Assembly: GCA_964452575.1 (NCBI GenBank)
Contig: CAYVMN010000228.1
Span: forward strand, 1-6,345
DNA: 6,345 nucleotides
Origin: CAYVMN01 sp964452575
GTDB taxonomy: Bacteria; Desulfobacterota; DSM-4660; Desulfatiglandales; Desulfatiglandaceae
Direction: 5' to 3'
Below are positions 1 through 6,247 of this stretch, in pieces. The position numbers and the translations under genes were made by a program. How positions within the stretch are numbered: the stretch's first letter is position 1; the number at the start of each line of letters is the position of its first letter. The notes beneath the pieces were generated by a model. The model did not search any database and had not been told where the DNA came from. It saw nothing but the letters and a program-made list of their open reading frames with translations.

Positions 1-511
1 CCACAAATGGAAAAAACTCCCATACACTGATCAAGATCAGTGATGTCATGATGTGGTCCTTTCCCATCCAGCTGACCGGGTCTCGAACAACCCCCATGGC
101 CGTTAAGGCATAATTGACCAGGCCGAACTGATCGTTGAGTAACCATTTCCAGAGGATTATTGCCACCACTGTGGGAATCACATAGGGAAAAAGAATAGCC
201 CCTCTCACAAAATTCCTTCCCTTGAACGCCTCGTTAACGATCAACGCTGCCATGACGCCGACAACGATTTGAAGGACAATGGTACTGACAGAGTAAACTG
301 TCCCGTACCAGACGCTCATCCAAAAGTCGGAGTCTTTCATGAGATAAACATAATTCGCAAGACCCACAAATTTCTGATCAGGAAAAAAGGAATGTTTCTT
401 GAAAAAACTGAGCCATATGCCGTACATGACCGGATAGACGAGGAGGGAACAGACCAGAAAAATAGAAGGAGCAATGAGGATGATACCCGACTTTTGAGGA
501 CTTAGCTTCAC
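1..511 (-). CDS. ABC transporter permease, UgpA/MalF (MetI-like) type, 5' part only
   Basis: This is the first 170 residues of an inner-membrane permease of a carbohydrate-type ABC importer; the frame stays open to the left edge, so the C-terminal part, including the EAA loop that contacts the ATPase, is outside the window. The translation starts (M)KLSPQKSGI and shows hydrophobic segments at about residues 9-33, 70-93, 103-122 and 154-170. The stretches KFVGLANY (47-54), FKGRNFVRGAILFPYVIPT (96-114) and WKWLLNDQFGLVNY (121-134) are typical of the UgpA/LacF/MalF first permease. I chose a GTG start at 509-511 because it is the only good codon before the first membrane segment; the next in-frame ATG (residue 28) would destroy that segment. 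The ribosome site is weak (GAGATGAAGAC just upstream). It follows the binding-protein gene by 81 bp, the normal order for such operons. The family is clear; the substrate is unknown. Confidence 0.93.
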   Translation of the reverse strand, partial: MKLSPQKSGIILIAPSIFLVCSLLVYPVMYGIWLSFFKKHSFFPDQKFVGLANYVYLMKDSDFWMSVWYGTVYSVSTIVLQIVVGVMAALIVNEAFKGRNFVRGAILFPYVIPTVVAIILWKWLLNDQFGLVNYALTAMGVVRDPVSWMGKDHIMTSLILISVWEFFPFV

Positions 512-544
512 GTCTTCATCTCGAATAGGGCTGGGACGAGAAGA

Positions 545-573
545 GTGCCGGGACAAAAAAAGAATCCCGGCAC
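545..573 (-). promoter_or_regulatory. Intercistronic hairpin between binding protein and permease
   Basis: A perfect 9-bp inverted repeat (GTGCCGGGA / TCCCGGCAC) encloses an 11-nt loop. On the transcribed strand the loop is U-rich (seven T in a row), and the sequence after the stem (TCTTCTCGTCCC) has no U-tract, so it is not a canonical intrinsic terminator. It lies 19 bp after the binding-protein stop and 33 bp before the permease GTG. Known binding-protein operons such as malE-malF carry stable hairpins here that protect the upstream mRNA from 3' exonucleases, so that binding protein is made in excess over permease. That role is inferred here; partial termination is the alternative. Confidence 0.6.
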
Positions 574-592
574 CTTGTCTTGGATTCCTATC

Positions 593-1948
593 TTACCATT
601 TGGCGTAACCTTTATCCTTTATCAGTTCCTCTGCCCTCTTTTGGGCCTTGGCGGCTGCCTTCTCCGGAGGAACACCCTCTTTTGTGACCTCCATCACCAT
701 ATCCTTGAGTATCCCTGAACCGAGAATGTCCATAAGATACGGCTTATTCGTCATATCCTTCCAATCGATGACAAGGGTTGGTTTGACCAGGTCGTTGTCC
801 AGGTAATACTCCTGAACGTCGAGCCAACCCTTCCATTTCTTGATCATTGGGGTCTCCTGGTATGCCTTGCTCTTTCTCAAGGATTTAGTTATGGGGAAAA
901 AGTGAATGGGTACCGACCGAATGTACTCGATATAGTTATCATCCTTGTAAAAGAAGTTCAAGAATTCAATGGCCTCTTCAGGGTACTTGCACCCCTTAAA
1001 CAACATCCAGGTCTCCTCATCCACCTGGGCAGCGGGTTTGGTGCCGCTCGGCCCATGGGGTTTCACCCAGACATCAAAGTAATCTGTGCTGACCATATCC
1101 TTGGGGGCATATTGTTCGATCAGTGAGGCCCCTCTACCGTAACCCTGATACATCATAGCGGCCTTCTGGCCGTACATATTGGCAAAGGTCTCCCTGTACC
1201 CCTGCCCTTCCCATCCTGGCGGCAGGTATTGGGTCAGCTCCTTCAAGAAGTTTAATGTCTGGATCATTGTTTTGTCTGTAAAATGGGGCCGATTCTTGTC
1301 ATCGAAAAGGATACCGCCATTGGCCTTGGTTAGCTCTCCTAACAGGATGTTTATGAATAGATTATCACCGGGTATGGTCACCCCGTATATATCGATCTTT
1401 CCATCCCCATTGGTATCCATGGTCAACTCTTTGGCATTGAATAGAAAATCATCCCAGGTCTTTGGAGGCTTTAGGCCTTTCTTTTTGGCCAGATCCTTAC
1501 GATAGATCAGAAGGGAGGTTCCCGCAGCATGTACAAGGCCATAATAGTGGTCACCATATCTCCCTACCTTCTTTATCTGATCCCAGATATTGTCCTCGCC
1601 GATGGATTTGACAACCTCATCCAAGGGCAAGAGCAATCCCTTTGCCTGGAGCGCGGCACAGGTGATGGGCTGACCATGGGAGAGCTCGGGAGGGGAACCT
1701 GCTGCAAGAGAGGCCATAATCTTCCCCTCCAGGTCACCCCAAGCAAGGGCCTCTGCCTCCACTTTTATATCCGGATGCAGCTTCTCAAACCTGGCTACGA
1801 TATCGGCGACGGCCTTTCGTGATGCCGGGTTTGTCTCTGTGTGCCAGACATGGATTACTTTTCTTTCCGCAAGGGCCGAGTTGGAAAAAACCATCAGACA
1901 CAATACAATCATACCAATAATCGCTAAATATGCCTTTTTTTTGTCCAT
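593..1948 (-). CDS. Extracellular solute-binding protein, family 1 (UgpB/MalE-like)
   Basis: This is the 451-aa substrate-capturing protein of an ABC importer, acting in the periplasm. Residues 1-27 form a Sec signal peptide: MDKKK, a hydrophobic core (about 7-22), then SNSALA with likely cleavage before ER. There is no lipobox cysteine in a lipoprotein context. The mature part opens with VIHVWHTETNPASRKAV and contains TWDDFLFNAKELT (164-176), KAAMMYQGYGRGAS (262-275) and a C-terminal helix GVPPEKAAAKAQKRAEELI (425-443), all typical of family 1 binding proteins. DTNGDGKID (178-186) matches an EF-hand-like calcium loop. The ATG start has an AGGAGG at 1955-1960 with a 6-nt gap, and the length is normal for the family. 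The permease gene follows, and an ene-reductase gene precedes it by 127 bp. The ligand cannot be read; family members bind sugars, polyols, oligosaccharides or glycerol phosphates. Confidence 0.95.
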   Translation of the reverse strand: MDKKKAYLAIIGMIVLCLMVFSNSALAERKVIHVWHTETNPASRKAVADIVARFEKLHPDIKVEAEALAWGDLEGKIMASLAAGSPPELSHGQPITCAALQAKGLLLPLDEVVKSIGEDNIWDQIKKVGRYGDHYYGLVHAAGTSLLIYRKDLAKKKGLKPPKTWDDFLFNAKELTMDTNGDGKIDIYGVTIPGDNLFINILLGELTKANGGILFDDKNRPHFTDKTMIQTLNFLKELTQYLPPGWEGQGYRETFANMYGQKAAMMYQGYGRGASLIEQYAPKDMVSTDYFDVWVKPHGPSGTKPAAQVDEETWMLFKGCKYPEEAIEFLNFFYKDDNYIEYIRSVPIHFFPITKSLRKSKAYQETPMIKKWKGWLDVQEYYLDNDLVKPTLVIDWKDMTNKPYLMDILGSGILKDMVMEVTKEGVPPEKAAAKAQKRAEELIKDKGYAKW

Positions 1949-1955
1949 CTTTTTC

Positions 1956-2041
1956 CTCCTCTCATTTGAATGATTACCCCCAACAATACCTTTGACCTCC
2001 TAAAGATCCTGTCTCTTCTCTGATTTTGCGATCACCCCCAA
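1956..2041 (-). repeat. Imperfect direct repeat in the leader of the binding-protein gene
   Basis: Two copies of a ~28-nt block lie on the minus strand, at 2041-2015 and 1983-1956, offset by 58 bp. Each starts TTGGGGGT(G/A)ATC (11 of 12 identical). After a 1-2 nt difference each continues CAAAATCAGAGAAG or TCAAATGAGAGGAG (10 of 14 identical). The second copy contains the functional ribosome-binding site of the binding-protein gene. Between the copies is another SD-like AGGAGGT (1995-2001) with no convincing start after it. The pattern suggests a small leader duplication or two copies of a protein or RNA binding element; no function is assigned. Confidence 0.4.
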
Positions 2042-2047
2042 TCCCAA

Positions 2048-2069
2048 AACAGATTCATGAAGATCTGTT
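2048..2069 (-). terminator. Weak hairpin after the ene-reductase gene
   Basis: An inverted repeat AACAGAT / ATCTGTT (7 bp, 8-nt loop) begins 6 nt after the TAA stop at 2076-2078. On the transcribed strand the second arm runs into ATCTGTTTTGGG, giving only four T in a row. That makes it at best a partial terminator, and read-through into the binding-protein gene is likely. It could instead be a 3'-end stabiliser. Confidence 0.35.
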
Positions 2070-2075
2070 CGAAAA

Positions 2076-3998
2076 TTAGATCTTAACTGCTACTTCCTCC
2101 CCTTCATAGACTGCCTCCAGGGCCTCTCTGGGCTCTGAGGCATCTCCGATAAGGTAAATCTCGGACACTTTTCCTTCGAGGCCCTTGACAAGATCTCTGT
2201 CAGGCGCCCATCCCACGGCCAGAACGATGGTATCAAACCCCTCGATCTTTTTCCTTCCAGTGTCGTCCTCTACAACTGCAAACCCTTTACCCAGCTCTTT
2301 GACTCGGGTAGAGGTAAGGATCGTAACCCCTTTCTTTTCAAGCCTCCTTTTGAGGTAATGTTGAAGATGGAAGACAAGATCTGATCCAATCATCCCCAGC
2401 ATTTCGACCAGGGTTACCTCCTTTCCCAATTCTGAGAGATAATCGGCCGTCTCTGCGCCCGCTCCACCCCCACCTATCACGAGGATCTTTTTCCTCAGCG
2501 TTTCTGCCCCCCTTGATAGGGCCTCTTCAACAGAAATGGCCCCGCTGGTATTCACGCCGGGCCAATCGGGAAAGGCAGGCACTGCCCCGGTGGCAACAAT
2601 AACCACATCCGGTTTACCTCTTTCCGCCATGTCGGGGGCGAAGACCTTCCCCAATTCAAGGGTTACATGGAGGCCTTTGACCCGTCGCTCCATATAATCC
2701 ATAAAATCATTCAAAACCTCTTTTCTCGGGGGAATGGCAGCAAGTCTCATCTTTCCGCCCAGAGCCGCCCCCTTCTCAAAGAGCGTTACGGCGTGTCCTC
2801 TTCGGGCAGCTATTTCCGCAGCCTTAAGACCTCCCGGCCCGCCCCCAACGATCCATACCTTTCTGGAATTATTGGTCTTGGAGACCCTGAATCTGTCCTC
2901 GTTTCCCGCCTCCGGATTGACGGCGCACCGAAGCGCCCCTTTTCTCAAAGTGAGTATGCAACGATTACATGAGATACAGGGGACAATATCTTCAAATCGG
3001 CCTTCTGCCGCCTTGTTCGGCAGTTGGGGATCCGCAATCAAAGTACGGCCCATGGAGACCAAATCGGCCTTCCCGTCTCCGACTATCTGGTCAGCCATAA
3101 TTGGATTTCTTATTCTCCCGACCGCAATAACCGGGACCTCCACCTCGGATTTGATTGCCTGGGCGAGGTGGAGAAAGACGCCCTCCCCTGTATAATAGGT
3201 GGGGTGATTGAGGTAACCCGATGCGGCGTTACAGGCAGATATGTGGAGGCCATCGGCCCCCTCCTTTTCCAGGAGTTTGGCGATCTGTCTCGTCTCCTCT
3301 ATCTTGAGTCCTCCTTCAATGTATTCGTCTCCGCTCAATCTGCAAATGATGGGAAAATCGGGTCCCACCTTATCGCGTACGGATCTCAGGACTTCCACAG
3401 CAAACGTGGCCCGGCCTTGAACGTCCCCTCCATATCGGTCTCTTCGCTTGTTGGAAAAGGGGGACAAGAAGGAACAGATAAGGTATCCGTGGGCCATGTG
3501 GAGTTCAACACCGTCGGCCCCCGCCTTTTTTACCCGCTGGGCTGCCACCGAGAATGCATCGATGAGTTCCTGGATTTCACCAAGGGCAAGCTCCCTGGGA
3601 ATTTCATCTCTGGTAGGGCAGGGTATGGGCGAAGGCCCAACAATGGGAAGTCCAGTTACTGCACTCGAGGTCTGTCTTCCCGCGTGATTGATCTGCACTA
3701 TGATTTTTCCCCCCACCCCATGGACTGCCTCAATCAGTCTCCCGATTGCGGATGCATGTTGATCTGTACTGATGAGTAACATGTTTGGGCTTGCCTTGCC
3801 CTGTTGAAGTATGCCTGTGTGCTCGACAGTGATATATCCCACACCCCCCTTTGCACGTTCCAAATAGTAGGAGATCTGCCTCTCAGTCACAAAACCCTCC
3901 GGTGTGGCATAATGGGTCGCCATGGGAGGCATGACAATTCGATTTTCCGTTCTTAATGTTCCGATTGAAAACTGGCTGAAAAGGTTTTTTAGATCCAT
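2076..3998 (-). CDS. NADH:flavin oxidoreductase, Old Yellow Enzyme / 2,4-dienoyl-CoA reductase (FadH) type
   Basis: This is a 640-aa cytoplasmic FMN/4Fe-4S/FAD enzyme that passes hydride from NAD(P)H to an activated C=C bond or related substrate. An FMN-binding TIM barrel fills about residues 1-335, with NRIVMPPMATHY (19-30), NHAGRQ (104-109) and HMAHGYLICSFLSPFSNKRR (167-186). H167, H170 and Y172 occupy the proton-donor region, and H265 may match FadH His252. C341, C344, C347 and C358 form the Fe-S site (CISCNRC...C). Two Rossmann dinucleotide motifs follow: VWIVGGGPGGLKAAE (381-395) and ILVIGGGGAGAETADYL (505-521). The C-terminal GDASEPREALEAVYEG is typical of the family. The ATG at 3996-3998 is preferred over an upstream TTG at 4046, because homology begins there and GGGGG sits 7 nt before it. 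Relatives include FadH, trimethylamine dehydrogenase, 2-enoate reductases and bile-acid BaiCD/BaiH, so the substrate is open; the linked importer hints at an imported compound. Confidence 0.93.
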   Translation of the reverse strand: MDLKNLFSQFSIGTLRTENRIVMPPMATHYATPEGFVTERQISYYLERAKGGVGYITVEHTGILQQGKASPNMLLISTDQHASAIGRLIEAVHGVGGKIIVQINHAGRQTSSAVTGLPIVGPSPIPCPTRDEIPRELALGEIQELIDAFSVAAQRVKKAGADGVELHMAHGYLICSFLSPFSNKRRDRYGGDVQGRATFAVEVLRSVRDKVGPDFPIICRLSGDEYIEGGLKIEETRQIAKLLEKEGADGLHISACNAASGYLNHPTYYTGEGVFLHLAQAIKSEVEVPVIAVGRIRNPIMADQIVGDGKADLVSMGRTLIADPQLPNKAAEGRFEDIVPCISCNRCILTLRKGALRCAVNPEAGNEDRFRVSKTNNSRKVWIVGGGPGGLKAAEIAARRGHAVTLFEKGAALGGKMRLAAIPPRKEVLNDFMDYMERRVKGLHVTLELGKVFAPDMAERGKPDVVIVATGAVPAFPDWPGVNTSGAISVEEALSRGAETLRKKILVIGGGGAGAETADYLSELGKEVTLVEMLGMIGSDLVFHLQHYLKRRLEKKGVTILTSTRVKELGKGFAVVEDDTGRKKIEGFDTIVLAVGWAPDRDLVKGLEGKVSEIYLIGDASEPREALEAVYEGEEVAVKI

Positions 3999-4005
3999 TT
4001 TGCTA

Positions 4006-4010
4006 CCCCC
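4006..4010 (-). promoter_or_regulatory. Ribosome-binding site that fixes the ene-reductase start
   Basis: GGGGG followed by TAGCAAA (7 nt) precedes the ATG at 3996-3998. It can pair with the anti-SD CCUCC through one G-U wobble. It supports the shorter 640-aa product over the 656-aa reading that starts at a TTG with no comparable site. Confidence 0.6.
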
Positions 4011-4059
4011 ATAGATTTTTTTGCGGTGGGATGTTAATAAGATCAACTACCTAGAGGAC

Positions 4060-4090
4060 AGTGGTCGGACGGACAAGTGGTCCGTCCACT
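4060..4090. promoter_or_regulatory. 31-bp interrupted palindrome, candidate repressor operator
   Basis: Read on the minus strand, the arms are AGTGGACGGAC and GTCCGACCACT around a 9-nt centre; 10 of 11 arm positions are symmetric. Nested inside, at 4067-4087, is a perfect 8-bp repeat GGACGGAC-N5-GTCCGTCC. A further 15-bp palindrome (AGTGG-N5-CCACT) occupies 4076-4090. The element begins one base past the predicted transcription start of the ene-reductase unit (promoter at 4098-4126), the classical place for a repressor such as a TetR- or GntR-family protein. Which family binds is not known and no regulator gene is in the window. As RNA the 8-bp stem could also form a 5' hairpin. Confidence 0.55.
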
Positions 4091-4097
4091 AGGCCAT

Positions 4098-4126
4098 CGT
4101 TTACTCCCTATTTTTCGCCCTGTCAA
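4098..4126 (-). promoter_or_regulatory. Candidate sigma-70-type promoter for the ene-reductase/ABC unit
   Basis: A perfect -35 box TTGACA (4121-4126) is followed by a 17-nt spacer and a weak -10 box TAAACG (4098-4103; 3 of 6 matches to TATAAT). Transcription would start near 4091, leaving a leader of about 93 nt before the ATG at 3998. The weak -10 box is the main doubt; the fit with the palindrome directly downstream supports the call. Confidence 0.45.
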
Positions 4127-4159
4127 GGCCTTTTCGACAACGCCGATATTGCGTGGCGG

Positions 4160-4192
4160 CCAAATATCCACGAAAATCGGTGGACAATATGG
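4160..4192. repeat. Dyad/hairpin upstream of the promoter
   Basis: On the minus strand the core can fold as TCCA-(C)-CGA / TCGTGGA with a 3-nt TTT loop and one bulged C (4167-4184). The flanks CCATATTG and ATATTTGG extend the symmetry loosely. It lies about 40 bp upstream of the -35 box. Its GTCCAC and GTGGA half-sites resemble the arms of the palindrome at 4060-4090, so it might be an auxiliary regulator site or simply a 3'-UTR hairpin of AOR. Confidence 0.3.
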
Positions 4193-4246
4193 CCCAGGAT
4201 CATAAATAGGGGGTATGGAATTACAGGGAAATCAGTGGCTACTCAG

Positions 4247-4317
4247 AGTTCCAACCTTAACGCTTCAAGGTCAGAAATCCATAGGATTCCATGGCCAGAT
4301 CATCAAGAATTGGAACT
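4247..4317. repeat. Concentric inverted repeats in the AOR 3' flank
   Basis: Outer arms AGTTCCAA (4247-4254) and TTGGAACT (4310-4317) form an exact 8-bp inverted repeat across a 55-nt interior. An inner palindrome AATCC-ATA-GGATT (4276-4288) has the same centre, base 4282. The bases between pair poorly. An isolated 8-bp repeat could arise by chance in a gap this size; the shared centre is what makes it worth recording. No function is assigned. Confidence 0.25.
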
Positions 4318-4355
4318 AGTCAAGAGGCCCCAAAGGCCCACATTTTTCCTGCCCA

Positions 4356-6245
4356 TCACTTGTTGTTGATCAGCCATCCCAGTCCCAGGTAGGCAAGTCT
4401 CCCGTCGGTCGGGCAACCTGTCTTTGAATCCCAGCCCAAGGCCTCATAATAGAGTCTGAGACCCTCGGCGAACTCCTCCCTGTCGATCCGTTTTTCTTGA
4501 ACGGTTCCTTCTTCCAAGGGCTCAAATAGCCTGTCCGGGAGATAGTCATCTTTGCTGGAAAACCCTTCCCTGACATTGAACATCCGGGCCATGGTGATCC
4601 CCCGTTCACCCACTTCCATTATCTCGTAAAGGCTCGTATTCCAGCCTGTCACCGCCTCCACCGCCTCGGCGATTACGGGCAAGGTATAGGCCGAATAGGG
4701 TACCGCAGAGAAGTTGCAGATGCCGAGAGAGTTATTGAAACTGAATACCTTCTGGGTATGGGCGAATTGGAAGACCTTCTCAGGGCCCATCTCGGTCGCG
4801 GACATGGGTTCCAGGACCCCCAGGGGCTTCATCGCATTCAACATGATGTTATCGGTTACAAATGAGGTGTCGTGTGGGGCCTCGATATGGTCCGCCCCGG
4901 TCGGAGAGAGGGCAAAGCTCAGGCCCACGCCGTATTTGCCCCTCGGGTCATGGAGTGGGGCTTCAAGGCCTTTGATATGCATTGCATATCTTTCGGCCCC
5001 CTTTCCTATCTTCTCAGCGGCTCGCCTCACCCCTTCGGCCAGGATATCTCCAAATCCTTCGCGAAAGGCAATCTTCCGGATCATCTCAAGCATTCCGTCC
5101 GCATTGCCGAACCTGAGGTCGATTTTGTCCGTGTCATTTCGTGTCAGGATGCCCTGTTCGGTACATTCCATGGCAAACGCTATACTCACACCCGTTGAAA
5201 TGGTATCTAGTCCCCAGCAGTTACACAGCTCATTACCGTGACAAATGGCCTCCAGATTGTCAATGCCGCAAAGGGAGCCGAGAGAACCAAGGGTCTCATA
5301 TTCGGGACCTCCGTATTCGGGTTTGGCGGAATATTTCCCCTCAACCCTCACGATCCTCTTACAGAGGACAGGACAACTGTAGCAGCCCTTGGGCCCTTCG
5401 AGAAGTGTCTTTTCCAATGTCTCGGCCGAAATGGCCTCCGCGCCCTCGAACTTCCCGACCTTGAAATTCCTTGTAGGCAGGATACCTGCCACCTGAAGCC
5501 CCATGAGGAAGACAGGGGTTCCAAGCTTTTTAAAAGTAGGCCCCAAGGCGGACTTGGGGAGCAGTTCAGCAAACTCCTTCCTTATTTGTTTAACCTTTTC
5601 CGGGTCGGCCACAGAGATCTCGCCCGTGCCACGCACTGCAATCGCCCGGAGGTTCTTGGAGCCCATCACCGCACCCATGCCGGCCCGGCCGTTTACATGC
5701 TTGAGCTCGTTAAGTACGCATGCATAGCGCACCAGGTTCTCCCCTGCCTGGCCGCATTGCGCCACACGAATGCGCTTGTCGCCAAGTTCCTCGCGGATAA
5801 GCCTTTGCGCCTCTTCCGTATCCTTTCCCCATAGCCGGGAGGCGTCGCGGATCTCGGCCTCCCCGTCTTTGATCCAGAGGTAGACAGGCTCCGGTGAACA
5901 CCCATCAATGATGACCCCGTCAAACCCGGCTAACTTCAGCTCTGGCCCCCAGAAACCACCGGCCTCTGCCTCCCCAAAGGCCCCGGTCAGGGGGGAGCGA
6001 GCAGCCACTGTGTACCGGGTTAACCCTGGCAGGGCCACCCCGGACATGGCATTTGACATGAAAATAAGCTTATTTTCTGGCCCTAATGGATCCACTCCCG
6101 GTTTCTGCTCCTTGAGAAGAAAGTAAAGGGACAGGGCCGATCCGCCCATGTACCTGCGGTATATGTTCTCAGAGGGACGCTCCACTGTGGTTGTCTTTTT
6201 TCCTAGATCAACCCTCAGGATCTTACCGTTGTATCCGTGTGGCAT
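4356..6245 (-). CDS. Aldehyde:ferredoxin oxidoreductase family tungstoenzyme (AOR)
   Basis: This 629-aa cytoplasmic enzyme belongs to a family that oxidises aldehydes to acids (or the reverse) with ferredoxin, using a tungsto-bispterin cofactor and one 4Fe-4S cluster. The N-terminal domain starts GYNGKILRVDLGKK (4-17) and includes GLTRYTVAARSPLTGAFGEA (74-93) and GRAGMGAVMGSKNLRAI (186-202). Cluster ligands are C288, C291, C295 (GCYSCPVLCK) and C510. Pterin-contact motifs are N342-C-W-G-L-D347 and N505-S-L-G-I-C510. PEYGGPEYETLG (309-320) and SPTGADH (447-453, H453 near Pyrococcus AOR His448) line the presumed active site. AGGAG with a 7-nt gap precedes the ATG. The length is near the ~605 aa of Pyrococcus AOR and the frame is intact. 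Asn replaces the Asp expected in both pterin motifs. It could be an AOR, a related oxidoreductase of different specificity, or a BamB-like subunit; I favour a stand-alone AOR-type enzyme because no BamC-I-like partner is visible. Confidence 0.95.
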   Translation of the reverse strand: MPHGYNGKILRVDLGKKTTTVERPSENIYRRYMGGSALSLYFLLKEQKPGVDPLGPENKLIFMSNAMSGVALPGLTRYTVAARSPLTGAFGEAEAGGFWGPELKLAGFDGVIIDGCSPEPVYLWIKDGEAEIRDASRLWGKDTEEAQRLIREELGDKRIRVAQCGQAGENLVRYACVLNELKHVNGRAGMGAVMGSKNLRAIAVRGTGEISVADPEKVKQIRKEFAELLPKSALGPTFKKLGTPVFLMGLQVAGILPTRNFKVGKFEGAEAISAETLEKTLLEGPKGCYSCPVLCKRIVRVEGKYSAKPEYGGPEYETLGSLGSLCGIDNLEAICHGNELCNCWGLDTISTGVSIAFAMECTEQGILTRNDTDKIDLRFGNADGMLEMIRKIAFREGFGDILAEGVRRAAEKIGKGAERYAMHIKGLEAPLHDPRGKYGVGLSFALSPTGADHIEAPHDTSFVTDNIMLNAMKPLGVLEPMSATEMGPEKVFQFAHTQKVFSFNNSLGICNFSAVPYSAYTLPVIAEAVEAVTGWNTSLYEIMEVGERGITMARMFNVREGFSSKDDYLPDRLFEPLEEGTVQEKRIDREEFAEGLRLYYEALGWDSKTGCPTDGRLAYLGLGWLINNK

Positions 6246-6247
6246 AA

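Larger units (their letters stand above)
3999..4355. other. 357-bp non-coding gap between AOR and ene-reductase genes
   Basis: I found no convincing gene here. A plus-strand open frame (4061-4369) starts with GTG inside the palindrome, runs into the AOR 3' end and has no recognisable domain. The gap holds the promoter and operator near the ene-reductase side, and dyads at 4160-4192 and 4247-4317. No clear intrinsic terminator follows the AOR stop (4356-4358): the nearby GGCC-N5-GGCC (around 4326-4338) is short and has no following T-run on the transcribed strand. Read-through from AOR therefore remains possible. Confidence 0.6.

Noticed and set aside
508..519. Three-codon ATG AAG ACG TGA minicistron overlapping the permease GTG
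   Set aside because: It has no ribosome site and is too short to tell from chance.
3024..3779. Plus-strand open frame of 251 codons inside the ene-reductase gene
   Set aside because: It is antisense to a conserved enzyme with intact motifs, and its translation has no domain-like pattern.
3999..4046. 16-residue N-terminal extension of the ene-reductase from a TTG
   Set aside because: There is no good ribosome site and the extension is unlike the family, whose conserved start fits the ATG at 3998.
4316..4343. Short Trp-containing leader-peptide-like frame (ATGTGGGCCTTTGGGGCC...) after AOR
   Set aside because: It has only seven codons, a weak ribosome site, and no attenuator-type alternative hairpins with a U-tract.
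4061..4369. Plus-strand open frame of 102 codons in the AOR/ene-reductase gap
   Set aside because: It starts with GTG inside the palindrome, overlaps the AOR 3' end, has no recognisable domain, and opposes all neighbours.
5238..5834. Plus-strand open frame of 198 codons inside AOR
   Set aside because: It is a shadow of the AOR coding strand; the sense frame carries every AOR motif.
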